This document shows positions 1-10,311 of a stretch of DNA of 64,000 nucleotides, piece by piece (position 1 is the first letter of the stretch; each line of letters opens with the position of its first letter). A program made the translations under genes and the position numbers. A model generated the notes under the pieces. The model searched no databases. It was not told the origin of the DNA and was given only the letters and a program-made list of their open reading frames with translations. Origin of the DNA: Pseudomonadota bacterium (GTDB lineage: Bacteria; Pseudomonadota; Gammaproteobacteria; Burkholderiales; Rhodocyclaceae); the NCBI GenBank assembly GCA_018240785.1, contig JAFEFC010000011.1, positions 187,435-251,434 of the forward strand, given 5' to 3'.

Positions 1-445
1 TCTGCTTCTTGACCAGCGCGATGGCTTCCTGCAGCACGTCGCGCTTGGCGCCGGAGACGCGCACGGCGTCGCCCTGGATCGCGGCCTGAACCTTCATCTT
101 GCTGTCCTTCAACAGCTTGACGATCTTCTTGGCGAGGTCCTGATCGACGCCGACGCGGACCTTCACCTCCTGCTTGACCTTGTTGCCGGAGATCTTCTGC
201 ACGTCGCCGTAGTCGAGGCAGCGGACGTCGACGTTCTTCTTGGTCATCTCGGGCAGCAGGATGGTCTTGATCTGATCGAGCTGGAAGTCACTGTCACCAT
301 AGAGGGTGAGCAGCTTTTCGGCATGTTCGATCTTCGCGCTGGTGCCCTTGAAGTCGTGCCGGCCGTCCACCTTGCGGTTGGCCTGCTCGACCGCGTTGCG
401 CAGCGAAGGCTGGTCGACTTCGGACATGATGTCGAACGACGGCAT
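1..445 (-). CDS. yajQ: YajQ-family nucleotide-binding protein (UPF0234), C-terminus cut by window edge
   Basis: The reading frame starts at ATG 445-443 with [19 protein letters not shown] and stays open to base 1. About 148 residues are visible and the family is about 160 long, so only the last dozen or so are missing. YajQ proteins are small cytosolic proteins with two ferredoxin-like folds. Some members bind cyclic di-GMP (known for the family, not shown here). The typical conserved pieces are present: the N-terminal PSFD, a DFKGTS segment and a [21 protein letters not shown] segment. It is the last gene seen in the argD-argF-argG-DUF2788-ppnP series, 22 bp after ppnP, so it is probably co-transcribed. 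The cyclic-di-GMP link is worth noting because a PilZ-containing cellulose synthase lies downstream in the same window. Confidence 0.9.
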   Translation of the reverse strand, partial: MPSFDIMSEVDQPSLRNAVEQANRKVDGRHDFKGTSAKIEHAEKLLTLYGDSDFQLDQIKTILLPEMTKKNVDVRCLDYGDVQKISGNKVKQEVKVRVGVDQDLAKKIVKLLKDSKMKVQAAIQGDAVRVSGAKRDVLQEAIALVKKQ

Positions 446-467
446 GGCGCGCTCCCCTGCTCCGCGA

Positions 468-788
468 TCAGCCGTAGTGGCAGATGTAGTGGAAGGGCTC
501 GCCGGCGACTTCGATGTCGAAGCTGGAATTGCCGGGGACGTTGAAGGACTGGCCTGCGCCATAGGTCTTCCAGTCCTCGCCCTTCAGGCGCACGCGGCAG
601 GAGCCGGCCACGCCTTCCATGATCTCGGGCGCGCCGGTGCTGAACGTCAGCGTGGCGGGCAGGATGACGCCGACGGATTTCTTCGTGCCGTCAGCAAACT
701 GGATGCCGTGGCTGACGCACTTGCCGTCGAAATAGACGCTGGCCTTGGTGGTGACGGTGATGTTGTCGATCTTTTCGGTGATGTTCAT
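468..788 (-). CDS. ppnP: Pyrimidine/purine nucleoside phosphorylase PpnP
   Basis: A 106-residue cupin-type protein starting [20 protein letters not shown]. It matches the YaiE/DUF1255 family, which phosphorolyses several nucleosides to the free base and ribose-1-phosphate. Visible family hallmarks are the [20 protein letters not shown] stretch and the C-terminal [20 protein letters not shown] segment. The family is usually about 94-105 residues, so it is full length. The start at 788 lies 8 bp after the DUF2788 stop, which suggests translation from the same mRNA. Cytosolic salvage enzyme; no signal peptide. Confidence 0.92.
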   Translation of the reverse strand: MNITEKIDNITVTTKASVYFDGKCVSHGIQFADGTKKSVGVILPATLTFSTGAPEIMEGVAGSCRVRLKGEDWKTYGAGQSFNVPGNSSFDIEVAGEPFHYICHYG

Positions 789-796
789 GCTTTTTC

Positions 797-1027
797 CTAT
801 TCGATGCCGAGCAGTTTCATGATGAAGGCCTTGGCGACGAAGCCGACGAAACCGAGCCCCAAGCCAAGGAACATCCACATCGCGCCGTATTTGCCAGCCT
901 TCGATTCCTTGGCCAGATTGCCGATGATGAACAGCATGTAGAGGATCAGCGCCGTGAAGCAGACCTTGAGGGAGATGTCCTCGAATTCTGCGATCGTGAG
1001 GCCGAAGATCAGTACGTCGTTGTCCAT
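797..1027 (-). CDS. DUF2788 small membrane protein
   Basis: A 76-residue protein, MDNDVLIFGLTIAEFEDISL..., with two hydrophobic segments (about residues 20-36 and 47-67) joined by a short lysine-containing loop. That fits an inner-membrane hairpin. It resembles the DUF2788 family of proteobacterial small membrane proteins, whose function is unknown. The start is ATG 1027; the preceding in-frame GTG is less likely. It lies 33 bp after the argG stop and 8 bp before ppnP, so it is probably carried on the arginine operon transcript without an evident role in arginine synthesis. Confidence 0.8.
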   Translation of the reverse strand: MDNDVLIFGLTIAEFEDISLKVCFTALILYMLFIIGNLAKESKAGKYGAMWMFLGLGLGFVGFVAKAFIMKLLGIE

Positions 1028-1060
1028 CACCGGGTTTCCGTGGTGCGTGCGCCGCCCCGC

Positions 1061-2290
<1,230 letters not shown>

Positions 2291-2337
2291 GCTGTGTTCC
2301 TGTTTCGTCCGTGCTTGCGCACTTCTTGAGTAAGCAA

Positions 2338-3261
2338 TCAGTCCTCGATGCGGCCAAGCACGAGGAATTCCATCAGCGCCTTTTGGGCGTGAAGCCGGTT
2401 TTCCGCCTCGTCCCACACGACGGACTGCGGGCCATCGATGACCTCGGCGGTGACTTCTTCGCCGCGGTGTGCCGGCAGGCAGTGCATGAACACTGCATCG
2501 GGCGCCGCGACGGACATCATCTCGGCATCAACGCACCAGTCGGCGAAGGCCTTCATGCGCGCTTCGTTCTCGGCCTCGAAACCCATCGAGGTCCACACGT
2601 CGGTGGTGACCAGGTGGGCGCCCCTGCAGGCTTCGATCGGGTCGGCGAACTGGCGGAAGTGGTCGGTACCGTAGAGGCCTGCGCGCTCGGGTTCGACTTC
2701 GTAGCCGGGCGGCGTGGACACATGCACGTGGAAATCGAGCACTTCGGCCGCCTGCAGCCAGGTGTTGCACATGTTGTTGCTGTCACCCACCCAGGCCACG
2801 GTCTTGCCCTGGATCGATCCGCGATGCTCGATGTAGGTGAAGATGTCGGCGAGGATCTGGCACGGGTGGTATTCGTTGGTGAGGCCGTTGATGACGGGCA
2901 CCCGCGAATTGCCGGCGAAGCGCTCGACGATGTCCTGCTCGAAGGTGCGGATCATCACCAGGTCGCTCATGCGCGAGATGACCTGGCCGGCGTCTTCGAC
3001 CGGTTCGCCACGCCCGAGCTGGGAATCGCGCGTGTTGAGATAGATCGCCGAGCCGCCAAGCTGCTGCATCCCGGCCTCGAACGACAGCCGGGTACGCGTG
3101 CTGGCTTTCTCGAAGATCATCACCAGCGTGCGGTCGAACAGCGGGTGATAGGGCTCGTAGCGCTTGAACTTGGTCTTGATCCACTTCGCCCGCTCGAAGA
3201 CGTAGTCGTACTCTTCGCGGCTGAAATCCTTGAACTGCAGGTAGTGCCTCAGTGCGGTCAT
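2338..3261 (-). CDS. argF: Ornithine carbamoyltransferase
   Basis: Transfers the carbamoyl group from carbamoyl phosphate to ornithine to give citrulline. The 307-residue protein carries the carbamoyl-phosphate-binding STRTR motif (residues 54-58) and the ornithine-binding [11 protein letters not shown] motif near the C-terminus, both intact. Length is normal for the family. Start [14 protein letters not shown] follows the argD stop by only 12 bp, so argD and argF are clearly one transcript. Cytosolic trimeric enzyme by family knowledge. Confidence 0.97.
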   Translation of the reverse strand: MTALRHYLQFKDFSREEYDYVFERAKWIKTKFKRYEPYHPLFDRTLVMIFEKASTRTRLSFEAGMQQLGGSAIYLNTRDSQLGRGEPVEDAGQVISRMSDLVMIRTFEQDIVERFAGNSRVPVINGLTNEYHPCQILADIFTYIEHRGSIQGKTVAWVGDSNNMCNTWLQAAEVLDFHVHVSTPPGYEVEPERAGLYGTDHFRQFADPIEACRGAHLVTTDVWTSMGFEAENEARMKAFADWCVDAEMMSVAAPDAVFMHCLPAHRGEEVTAEVIDGPQSVVWDEAENRLHAQKALMEFLVLGRIED

Positions 3262-3273
3262 GGCCTGCCCCTT

Positions 3274-4449
3274 TCAACCGTTCGCGAGGAAGTCGCGAAT
3301 GAGCGCCGCCAGCGCGGCTACCAGCGCCTGCGCGTCGGCGGTGGAAAACACCAGCGCCGGCAGCAGGCGCACCACGCGCTCGGCGGTGACGCTGATCAGC
3401 AGGCCCTGCTCCGCCGCGCGCGCCATCAGCGGACCGCAGGGGCGGTCGAGCTCGATGCCGATCATCAGGCCGCGGCCGCGGATGTCGACGATGCCCGCCG
3501 TACCCTTGAGCGCTTCGGCCATGCCGTTGCGGATCGCCTCGCCGACCTTGACCGCGTTGTCCATCAGCTTGTCTTCGACGATGGCGTCGAGCGTGGCGAG
3601 CGCAGCGGCGCACACCAGCGGATTGCCGCCAAAGGTAGAGCCATGGTTGCCTGGCTTGAACAGGCCCTTGGCACGGCCGGCGGTGAGCACGGCGCCGATC
3701 GGCACACCCGAGCCCAGGCCCTTGGCCAGCGTCATAACGTCGGGCTTCACGCCGGCCTGCTGCCAGCCGAACCACACGCCGGTGCGACCGATGCCGCACT
3801 GCACTTCGTCGCAGATCAGCAGCCAGCCGTGCTGGTCGCAGATCGCGCGCACTTCGCGCAGGTAGGCGTCATCGACCATGTTGACGCCGCCCTCGCCCTG
3901 GATGACTTCCAGCATGACGGCGACCACCGTGTGGTCGTGCGCGGCGATGCGGCTGATGGACTCGATGTCCTTGTACGGCACGCGGATGAAGCCCGGTACC
4001 AGCGGCTCGAAGCCGGCCTGCGCCTTACGGTTGCCGGTGGCGGACAGCGTCGCCAGGGTCCGGCCGTGGAAGGCGTTTTCCATGACGATGATGTGCGGCA
4101 GCTCGATGCCCTTGGTGTGGCCGTACATGCGCGCGAGCTTGATCGCACCCTCGTTGGCCTCGGCGCCGGAGTTGCCGAAGAAGACTTCGTCCATGCCCGA
4201 GATCTCGGCCAGGCGGTCGGACAGTTGCTCCTGCAGCGGAATGCGGTAGAGGTTGGAAGTGTGCAGCAGGCGACCGGCCTGCTCGGCGATGGCCTTCACC
4301 AGGCGCGGGTGATTGTGGCCCAGGGTGTTGACCGCGATGCCGGAGAGGGCATCGAGATAGCGCTTGCCAGTCTCGTCGTACATCCAGACGCCTTCCCCGT
4401 GCGTGAAGGCGACGGGAAGCCGGGCGTAGGTGTTCATGACATGGGACAT
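3274..4449 (-). CDS. argD: Acetylornithine aminotransferase (class III PLP)
   Basis: Converts N-acetylglutamate semialdehyde to N-acetylornithine with glutamate as amino donor; family members often also serve as succinyldiaminopimelate aminotransferase in lysine synthesis. The 391-residue product begins MSHVMNTYARLPVAF. It shows the class III features: a GAEANEGAIKLAR segment, the PLP-ring Asp in ICDEVQCGIGRTG and the Schiff-base Lys in LAKGLGSGVPIGAVL. I chose start 4449 rather than the longer open frame because GAGG lies just upstream and the family N-terminus begins here. It is first in the argD-argF-argG operon, behind a leader with a perfect stem-loop. Confidence 0.95.
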   Translation of the reverse strand: MSHVMNTYARLPVAFTHGEGVWMYDETGKRYLDALSGIAVNTLGHNHPRLVKAIAEQAGRLLHTSNLYRIPLQEQLSDRLAEISGMDEVFFGNSGAEANEGAIKLARMYGHTKGIELPHIIVMENAFHGRTLATLSATGNRKAQAGFEPLVPGFIRVPYKDIESISRIAAHDHTVVAVMLEVIQGEGGVNMVDDAYLREVRAICDQHGWLLICDEVQCGIGRTGVWFGWQQAGVKPDVMTLAKGLGSGVPIGAVLTAGRAKGLFKPGNHGSTFGGNPLVCAAALATLDAIVEDKLMDNAVKVGEAIRNGMAEALKGTAGIVDIRGRGLMIGIELDRPCGPLMARAAEQGLLISVTAERVVRLLPALVFSTADAQALVAALAALIRDFLANG

Positions 4450-4482
4450 GGAGAGACCTCGATCTGAACGAAGCGTAAACGC

Positions 4483-4506
4483 GCACGGCGGCATGGGCCG
4501 CCGTGC
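4483..4506 (-). promoter_or_regulatory. Perfect stem-loop in the argD leader
   Basis: Bases 4483-4492 and 4497-4506 are exact inverted repeats (GCACGGCGGC / GCCGCCGTGC) around an ATGG loop. The hairpin sits 34-57 bases upstream of the argD start codon and is not followed by a T-run in either direction, so it is not a simple terminator. It could shield the 5' end of the transcript or influence leader folding. The structure is seen directly; its role is inference. Confidence 0.5.
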
Positions 4507-4636
4507 ATGAAGAGTCCTGAATCTTAAGCCAAAGCAGCCGCGCCTGTACATACGTCGCGTCTGGCCCGCCTGTTGCGGCACTTGGCCGCAGGCGTGCGCC
4601 CGGCGGCACGGCGCCGGAATCATCAACCCGGATTTC

Positions 4637-4645
4637 TGCTAGAAT
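4637..4645 (+). promoter_or_regulatory. Extended -10 promoter element for the DUF3579 gene
   Basis: TGC followed by TAGAAT (4640-4645) forms an extended -10 element about 70 bases upstream of the DUF3579 start. No good -35 hexamer is visible at 17 bp, which is common for extended -10 promoters. Predicted from sequence only. Confidence 0.4.
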
Positions 4646-4716
4646 GCCGGCCGTTTTGCGCAGTGCCGCGGCAGACGGCGACGCCAGAACGCCCCGTAGC
4701 CACCAAGGCGTGGAAC

Positions 4717-5007
4717 ATGAATCAGAAGATTGAAAACTTCGTCATCGTCGGGGTCACGAGGGAAGGAAAGAAATTCCGCCCGAGCGATTGGGCGGACCGG
4801 CTTTGCGGCGTGATGTCAGCCTTCGGCGCCGATCACCGCATGACCTACTCTCCCTACGTGCGCCCGGGCTGCACCCTCAAGGGAGACAAGACCGTCCTGG
4901 TCGACGCAAGGCTCTACGACGTCGAGCCGCTCGCGTACAAGTTTCTCGTCAATTTCGGCAACGACAACAACCTGCAGATCGACTGGATGGGCGGCAACCC
5001 GATCTGA
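4717..5007 (+). CDS. DUF3579 domain protein
   Basis: A 96-residue protein, MNQKIENFVIVGVTREGKKF..., matching the DUF3579 family typical of betaproteobacteria. It has no signal peptide or membrane segment and should be cytosolic. Recognisable features are the RPSDWADRL segment, YSPYVRP and the C-terminal FLVNFGNDNNLQIDW. Function is unknown. It is divergent from argD and close to rpsT and murJ, a neighbourhood I believe is common in betaproteobacteria. The start at 4717 gives the usual length; the longer open frame upstream has no conserved character. Confidence 0.85.
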   Translation: MNQKIENFVIVGVTREGKKFRPSDWADRLCGVMSAFGADHRMTYSPYVRPGCTLKGDKTVLVDARLYDVEPLAYKFLVNFGNDNNLQIDWMGGNPI

Positions 5008-5093
5008 TCAGAGTCACCGCCGGGATCGCGGAGCGTATTGCAGCGGCAAGTTTTCGGCGCTCGCTCCGCCCACAACAACCGCATACGCGCAAC

Positions 5094-5121
5094 AAAAAGG
5101 CGACCACCGGCCGCCTTTCTT
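5094..5121. terminator. Bidirectional terminator between DUF3579 and the PEP-CTERM gene
   Basis: AAAGGCG (5096-5102) pairs with CGCCTTT (5112-5118) around a 9-base loop. A-rich sequence on the left and T-rich sequence on the right let it work for both converging genes. It lies about 90 bases after the DUF3579 stop and 38 bases beyond the PEP-CTERM gene's stop. Confidence 0.6.
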
Positions 5122-5158
5122 GCACCGCAAAATCCCCTGCGCAGAGCAGATTCGACCT

Positions 5159-6058
5159 TCAGGCCTTGATCTGCCTCCTGCGCCGACTGAACGCGAGGCC
5201 CATCAGGCCCGTTCCGAGCAGCAGCGCGCTCATCGGTTCCGGAACCGTACCTCCCCCGCTAGTAGCGTCGTCACGCGTGGCACCGAGGGCGTACCCATAC
5301 GTGAGGGTCAGGCTCTGTCCTGCACCGAGACCACCCAGATCGAAACCGACGCCGATGGCGAAGTCCCCATTGCCACTATTCGTACCCACAAGGTAATCAT
5401 TCGGATTCTGAGACCAACCACTGCTTACGCCGGCTTTGTGCGTGAATGCAGAGTCCGTGAAGATGCAGATCGTCTGACCCGAAGAAACACCCGTGCCGCA
5501 GGCCTCGTCGGCGGAGACAACGACGTTGTCAGTGCTATAGGAGCCGTAAGCGTTAACGTCTGGATCCGGATCAGTCGTACGCAGGAACTTGAGCCCCGTC
5601 AGCCCCAGATCGGACTTATTGGTCAGCGTCGTGGTGATGGCAATCACTGAGCGACCGCCGACGGTCGTCAGCGAGTACTCATTCTTGATACCAAATAGGT
5701 TGTCGCTCGACACCCCCTCTGCCGTCACCGAAGTGGCCGAATTTTGGGTCAGCACGAATGAGAACACCCCTCCGCCCGAATTGTTGCTGTAATAGCTTCG
5801 CGCCGGCGATGTGGAAGTGATGTAAAAGCCTTCGAATGGCGTACCCGGCGTCAGAAAATCATTGATACCGTAGCTGGAAGTACCCGTGCTGTCGAACAGA
5901 ATGCCCGGAGAGGTATTCCCGTTGGAGCCTAGCGTCCCATAATCGCTGACTCCGGCTTTGACGTAAGCGTTTTGCAGCAGCGCGGTGGCATGAGCGCTCA
6001 TCGGCAGAGCGAGACCGATCAGGGCGCAGAGCGCAATCTTCTTGGGCACGAACTTCAT
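5159..6058 (-). CDS. PEP-CTERM sorting-signal exported protein
   Basis: A 299-residue exported protein. The N-terminus MKFVPKKIALCALIGLALPM with a likely AHA cleavage site is a Sec signal peptide. The C-terminus carries the PEP-CTERM signal: VPEPMSALLLGTGLMGLAF followed by an arginine-rich tail. By family knowledge this signal is recognised by exosortase (EpsH/XrtA), which couples export to exopolysaccharide production. The middle is Ser/Thr/Gly-rich with low homology signal, as in many such proteins, so its specific role is unknown. A good ribosome site (AAGGAAG) precedes ATG 6058. No exosortase gene is in the window. Confidence 0.88.
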   Translation of the reverse strand: MKFVPKKIALCALIGLALPMSAHATALLQNAYVKAGVSDYGTLGSNGNTSPGILFDSTGTSSYGINDFLTPGTPFEGFYITSTSPARSYYSNNSGGGVFSFVLTQNSATSVTAEGVSSDNLFGIKNEYSLTTVGGRSVIAITTTLTNKSDLGLTGLKFLRTTDPDPDVNAYGSYSTDNVVVSADEACGTGVSSGQTICIFTDSAFTHKAGVSSGWSQNPNDYLVGTNSGNGDFAIGVGFDLGGLGAGQSLTLTYGYALGATRDDATSGGGTVPEPMSALLLGTGLMGLAFSRRRRQIKA

Positions 6059-6372
6059 TTGGACTTCCTTGAGATTAGAGAATGGCGCAAAGATTAAAGC
6101 AAATACCATGCCCTTAAGATAAATCACTTTATATTCAATGCAATGCTCGCTTCGACCCCGCGCCCGGTAGATCTGCGTGTCAAAATAGCCGACACTCTGG
6201 ACGCAAAATACTCAAATAATTCAAGGCTATGCGTGAAGAATTGCCGCGCCAGTACGATGCGAGATTGAACCGACTTTTCCTTGACGGCAACAACGAGAAA
6301 CAAAAACCCATCTGATGAACATCCAAGGGCGCGAGATCAACAGAGCGAACGCTCGCGTCCATCGGAAGGACA
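6059..6372. other. Intergenic region upstream of the PEP-CTERM gene
   Basis: About 310 bases that are markedly more AT-rich than the surroundings. It must hold the PEP-CTERM promoter reading left. Only very short open frames occur, and none has a convincing ribosome site or recognisable protein. The right edge abuts the rpsT terminator. I see no repeat or RNA gene in it. Confidence 0.5.
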
Positions 6373-6397
6373 TTAAAAAAGCGACCCTCGGGTCGCT
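6373..6397 (-). terminator. Rho-independent terminator of rpsT
   Basis: AGCGACC (6380-6386) and GGTCGCT (6391-6397) form a 7-bp GC-rich stem with a 4-base loop. Read on the minus strand it is followed by six T residues. It lies about 47 bases after the rpsT stop, where a terminator is expected. Confidence 0.8.
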
Positions 6398-6443
6398 TTC
6401 TTAATGGTGCAGGGCTGACCCTGCGGCGTACGGGTCCGTGCGA

Positions 6444-6710
6444 TCAGGCAGCCATCGCCTTGACGGCGGCCGACAGGCGGCTCTTGTGGCGAGCGGCCTT
6501 GTTCTTGTGAATGATGTTCTTGTCGGCGATGCTGTCGATGGTGCTCGTCGAGGTGCGGAAGACCGACTGAGCTGCCGCCTTGTCGCCACCCGCGATAGCC
6601 TTGCGAACAGCCTTGATCGCGGTGCGCAGGCGGGAGCGAAGACTGGCGTTGTGAGCGCGAGCCTTGACAGCCTGGCGGGCGCGCTTGCGGGCTTGAGCCG
6701 AGTTGGCCAT
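6444..6710 (-). CDS. rpsT: 30S ribosomal protein S20
   Basis: An 88-residue, very basic protein starting [20 protein letters not shown], the typical S20 N-terminus, with the conserved [15 protein letters not shown] segment near the end. S20 binds 16S rRNA early in small-subunit assembly. It is monocistronic here: a strong promoter upstream and a terminator downstream. Divergent from murJ, a layout familiar in proteobacteria. Confidence 0.98.
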   Translation of the reverse strand: MANSAQARKRARQAVKARAHNASLRSRLRTAIKAVRKAIAGGDKAAAQSVFRTSTSTIDSIADKNIIHKNKAARHKSRLSAAVKAMAA

Positions 6711-6749
6711 AACGTGATTCCTGAATTGGTGGGTTCTTGAAAGCGCGTG

Positions 6750-6778
6750 ATTGTAGCGGTGATGAATCGCTGTTGCAA
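6750..6778 (-). promoter_or_regulatory. Sigma-70 promoter of rpsT
   Basis: On the minus strand TTGCAA (6773-6778) and TACAAT (6750-6755) are separated by exactly 17 bp. This is close to consensus in both boxes and fits a highly expressed ribosomal-protein gene whose start codon lies 40 bases downstream. Confidence 0.7.
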
Positions 6779-6854
6779 GCGGGATTTCCGCGCGGGCGCA
6801 TCGGGCGGCTATGATGCGCGCTTTCCTCACGCGGGTCTTGTCCCGCCCCCAAGC

Positions 6855-8393
6855 ATGAACCTGCTGCGCGCCCTCGCCACCGTGAGCGGCATGACCCTGC
6901 TGTCCCGCATCCTGGGCTTCGTGCGCGACTTCGTGATCGCGCGCGCCTTCGGTGCGGGCATGGCCACCGACGCCTTCTTCGTGGCCTTCCGCCTGCCCAA
7001 CCTGCTGCGCCGGATGTTCGCCGAGGGCGCATTCTCGCAAGCCTTCGTTCCGATCCTGGCCGAATACAAGAATCGGCTCGGGCCCGACGCGACGCACACG
7101 CTGATCAATCGGGTTGCGACGCTGCTCGGCCTGGTGGTGGCCGCAGTGGCGGCGGTCGGCGCGCTGGCCGCGCCGCTCATCATCTATGTCTCTGCGCCGG
7201 GCTTCGCCGAGAACGCGGACAAGTTCGAGCTGACGGTGCAGCTCACCCGCATCACCTTCCCCTATATCTTCTTCATGGCGCTGGTGGCCCTGGCCGGCGG
7301 CACGCTCAACACCTGGAGCCGCTTCGCCATACCGGCCTTCACGCCGGTGCTGCTGAACGTCTCCTTCATCGGCATGGCGCTGTTCGCCGCGCCGTATTTC
7401 GACCCACCGGTGCTGGCGCTGGCGTGGGCGGTCTTTCTCGGCGGGGCGCTGCAGCTTGCGCTGCAGTTCAGGCCGCTGAAGCAGATCGGCCTGCTGCCCC
7501 GCTTCGACCTGAAGCTCTCGGATCCGGGCGTGCGGCGCATCCTCAAGCTGATGGCGCCGGCGCTGCTGGGCGTGTCGGTGAGCCAGATCTCGCTGCTGAT
7601 CAACACCATCTTCGCCTCCTTCCTCGAGAGCGGCAGCGTGTCCTGGCTGTATTACGCCGACCGGCTGATGGAGTTCCCCTCCGGCCTGCTGGGCGTGGCG
7701 CTGGGCACCATCCTGCTGCCCAGCCTCTCGAAGCTGCATGCCAGCGAGCAGCATGAAGCCTTCTCGTCGCTGCTCGACTGGGGCCTGCGACTCACGCTGC
7801 TGCTGACCCTGCCTGCGGCGCTGGGGCTGGCGATCCTGTCGGTGCCGCTGGTGGCCACGCTGTTCAACTATGGCGCGTTCAGCGCTGCCGACGTGATGCA
7901 GACGCGCAGCGCGCTGGTGGCCTACAGCGTGGGCCTGAGCGGGTTGATCCTGGTGAAGGTGCTTGCGCCGGGCTTCTATGCGCGCCAGGACATCCGCACG
8001 CCGGTGAAGATCGCGCTCATCACGCTGGCCGCCACGCAGTTGATGAACCTGGCCTTCATCGTGCCGCTGCGCCACGCCGGCCTGGCGCTGGCGATCGGCC
8101 TGGCCTCGTGCCTGAACGCGACGCTGCTCTATCGCGGCCTGCGGCGGCGCAAGGTGTATGAGCCGCAGCCGGGCTGGGGGGCGTTCTGGCTGAAGCTCGC
8201 CATCGCCCTGCTGGTGATGGGGGCGGTGCTGTGGTTCGGCAGCGGACCGCAGCAGCACTGGCTGGAAATCCACGGCCTGGCGCGTGGCCTGCGCCTCGCG
8301 GCGGTGATCGCCGCCGGCGTGGTGGCCTACTTCGCCACCCTCTTCGCCCTCGGCTTCCGGCTGCGCGATTTCCGCCGCCGCGGCGCGGAGTGA
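6855..8393 (+). CDS. murJ: Lipid II flippase MurJ (MviN)
   Basis: Moves lipid II across the inner membrane for peptidoglycan synthesis. The 512-residue product starts [20 protein letters not shown] and shows the MurJ N-terminal pattern [17 protein letters not shown] followed by [20 protein letters not shown]. The protein is hydrophobic throughout, consistent with about 14 membrane helices. I chose ATG 6855 over earlier in-frame ATGs because the family N-terminus begins here. It is divergent from rpsT; a weak TATGAT -10-like box lies at 6810-6815. Confidence 0.95.
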   Translation: MNLLRALATVSGMTLLSRILGFVRDFVIARAFGAGMATDAFFVAFRLPNLLRRMFAEGAFSQAFVPILAEYKNRLGPDATHTLINRVATLLGLVVAAVAAVGALAAPLIIYVSAPGFAENADKFELTVQLTRITFPYIFFMALVALAGGTLNTWSRFAIPAFTPVLLNVSFIGMALFAAPYFDPPVLALAWAVFLGGALQLALQFRPLKQIGLLPRFDLKLSDPGVRRILKLMAPALLGVSVSQISLLINTIFASFLESGSVSWLYYADRLMEFPSGLLGVALGTILLPSLSKLHASEQHEAFSSLLDWGLRLTLLLTLPAALGLAILSVPLVATLFNYGAFSAADVMQTRSALVAYSVGLSGLILVKVLAPGFYARQDIRTPVKIALITLAATQLMNLAFIVPLRHAGLALAIGLASCLNATLLYRGLRRRKVYEPQPGWGAFWLKLAIALLVMGAVLWFGSGPQQHWLEIHGLARGLRLAAVIAAGVVAYFATLFALGFRLRDFRRRGAE

Positions 8394-8482
8394 GGCGCCG
8401 TCGCACCCTCTGACACCCCAGCCCCCGGCGATTGGCGCGTCCAGTGGGAGCTGCGACAGCCGCGATGGTTCTGCTGCTTGGC

Positions 8483-9409
8483 TCAGGGCACTGGCGGCAG
8501 CGGGATCTGGTCGCTGTGCCGGGCGCCGGCGGTGAAGCTGCGGCAGTCCTGCAGGAAGAGGCGGATTGCCGCGGTGTGGTACTTGCCGCGATGCCAGACC
8601 AAATTGAAATTGCGCCGCAGATCCAGCGCCGGCGTCTCCACCGGCATCAGGCTGCCGCGGCGGAAAGCGTCGCGTAGCGCCAGGCGCGAGATGCAGCCGA
8701 TGCCGAGGCCACTTTCCACCGCCCGCTTCACCGCCTCGGTGTGCTCGAGCTCCAGCCTCGGCGTGATGCCGCGTGGCAGGTGGCGCAAGGCCTGGTTGAG
8801 CGTCTCGCGCGTGCCCGAGCCCTGCTCGCGCAGGATCCACGGCTGATCGGCGAGTTCATCCGGCGCCACGGTGCCACGACCGGCCAGCGCATGGTCCGGC
8901 GCGCAGAAGACCACCAGCTCGTCCTCCACCCAGGGTTCGGAGTCGAGTTCGGCATCGCGCACCTGGCCCTCGATGAGACCGAGGTCGATCTCGTAGCGCA
9001 GCAGCAGGCTGGCGATGGTCGCAGTATTGTGAACCTGCAGTTGCACACGGCTTTCCGGATGGCGTTGCAGGTAGCCGGCCACGATGAGCGGAAGCAGGTA
9101 GTTGCCGATGGTGAGGGTGGCGCCGACACGCAGGTTGCCGAGCCCGCGCTCGCCACGCAGCAGGGCCTCCATCTCTTCGGCGCGATCGAGCAGTTCGACC
9201 GCGCGTGGCAGCAGCAGGCGCCCCTGCTCGTTGAGGCGAAGCCGCTTGCCGTGCCGATCGAAGAGCTGCTGGCCGAACTGGTTCTCGAGCTCGGCCAGCG
9301 CAGCGCTGGTGGCGGACTGCGACAGGTTGAGCCCTTCGGCAGCGCGCGACACATTCTCGTTGCGCGCAATGGCGACGAAAACCTCGATCTGCTTCAAGGT
9401 GTAGCGCAT
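8483..9409 (-). CDS. LysR-family regulator, FinR-like, divergent from fpr
   Basis: A 308-residue LysR-type regulator. The N-terminal winged helix-turn-helix is [20 protein letters not shown] through [13 protein letters not shown]. The effector domain follows from about residue 90 ([14 protein letters not shown]). It is transcribed away from fpr with 98 bp between them. In Pseudomonas the LysR regulator FinR is divergent from and required for induction of fpr (known), so the same role is likely here by context and family, though not proven. The shared intergenic region contains the small palindrome ATCGA-C-TCGAT at the regulator's start codon, a possible autoregulatory contact. Confidence 0.9.
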   Translation of the reverse strand: MRYTLKQIEVFVAIARNENVSRAAEGLNLSQSATSAALAELENQFGQQLFDRHGKRLRLNEQGRLLLPRAVELLDRAEEMEALLRGERGLGNLRVGATLTIGNYLLPLIVAGYLQRHPESRVQLQVHNTATIASLLLRYEIDLGLIEGQVRDAELDSEPWVEDELVVFCAPDHALAGRGTVAPDELADQPWILREQGSGTRETLNQALRHLPRGITPRLELEHTEAVKRAVESGLGIGCISRLALRDAFRRGSLMPVETPALDLRRNFNLVWHRGKYHTAAIRLFLQDCRSFTAGARHSDQIPLPPVP

Positions 9410-9420
9410 ATCGACTCGAT
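9410..9420. promoter_or_regulatory. Small palindrome at the LysR start, candidate operator
   Basis: ATCGA, one central C, then TCGAT: a perfect 5-1-5 inverted repeat touching the regulator's start codon inside the 98-bp lysR/fpr intergenic region. LysR regulators often bind near their own start. The short length makes chance occurrence quite possible. Confidence 0.25.
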
Positions 9421-9507
9421 AGATAACAGATACACAAATTATCCGCGAAACCGGTAACCCTGACGAAATACAATCGCGTCATTCCTCAACTCAGGCTCCA
9501 ACCCACC

Positions 9508-10284
9508 ATGAGCAACCTGCGTACCGAGCGCGTCCTCAGCGTCCACCACTGGAACGACTCCCTGTTCACGTTCCGCACCACACGTGACCCTGGCCTGCGT
9601 TTCGAGAACGGCCAGTTCGTGATGATCGGCCTCGAGGTGGAAGGGCGGCCGCTGACCCGCGCCTACAGCATCGCCAGCCCCAACTACGAGGAGCACCTGG
9701 AGTTCTTCAGCATCAAGGTGCCCAACGGCCCGCTGACCTCGCGCCTGCAACACCTCAAGGAAGGCGACGAGATCGTCGTCAGCAAGAAGCCCACCGGCAC
9801 GCTGGTGCTGCACGACCTGCATCCGGGCAAGCACCTGTACCTGCTGTCGACCGGCACCGGCCTGGCGCCCTTCATGAGCGTGATCCAGGATCCGGAAACC
9901 TATGACCGCTTCGAGAAGGTGATCCTGGTGCACGGCGTACGCACCGTGTCGGAGCTGGCCTACGCTGAGTTCATCACCAGCGAACTGCCGAACAACGAGT
10001 TCTTCGGCGATTTCGTGCGCGAAAAGCTGATCTACTACCCCACGGTCACCCGCGAGCGCTTCCGCAACATGGGCCGCGTCACAGACCTGATCGAATCGGG
10101 CAAGCTGTTCCACGACATCGGCCTCGCCCCGCTGCACCCGGCGCGCGACCGCGTGATGATCTGCGGCAGCCAGGCGATGATCACCGACACCTGCGCGCTG
10201 CTCGACGCACGCAACTTCCGCGTGTCGCACCGCATCGGCGAGCCGGGCGACTACGTGATCGAACGCGCCTTCGTGGAGAAGTGA
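9508..10284 (+). CDS. fpr: Ferredoxin-NADP reductase
   Basis: A 258-residue FAD enzyme that moves electrons between NADPH and ferredoxin or flavodoxin. Motifs visible are RAYSIASP (FAD binding, about residue 50), STGTGLAPF (NADP binding, about residue 115) and MICGSQAM near the C-terminus. The C-terminal VIERAFVEK matches the bacterial Azotobacter/Pseudomonas-type reductase rather than plastid types. In relatives it supports oxidative-stress defence and Fe-S supply. The adjacent divergent LysR gene fits that regulation. Convergent with the bcs operon, 27 bp apart, with no obvious terminator. Confidence 0.95.
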   Translation: MSNLRTERVLSVHHWNDSLFTFRTTRDPGLRFENGQFVMIGLEVEGRPLTRAYSIASPNYEEHLEFFSIKVPNGPLTSRLQHLKEGDEIVVSKKPTGTLVLHDLHPGKHLYLLSTGTGLAPFMSVIQDPETYDRFEKVILVHGVRTVSELAYAEFITSELPNNEFFGDFVREKLIYYPTVTRERFRNMGRVTDLIESGKLFHDIGLAPLHPARDRVMICGSQAMITDTCALLDARNFRVSHRIGEPGDYVIERAFVEK

Positions 10285-10311
10285 GCGCCATCCAGGGCTG
10301 ACGCGTCTTCC

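Noticed and set aside
2311-4467. 718-residue plus-strand frame opposite argF and argD
   Set aside because: Antisense shadow of intact arginine genes.
6180-6362. 60-residue minus-strand frame, and a 28-codon plus-strand frame at 6229-6315, in the PEP-CTERM/rpsT gap
   Set aside because: No good ribosome site, no recognisable sequence, and the region is AT-rich intergenic DNA expected to hold a promoter.
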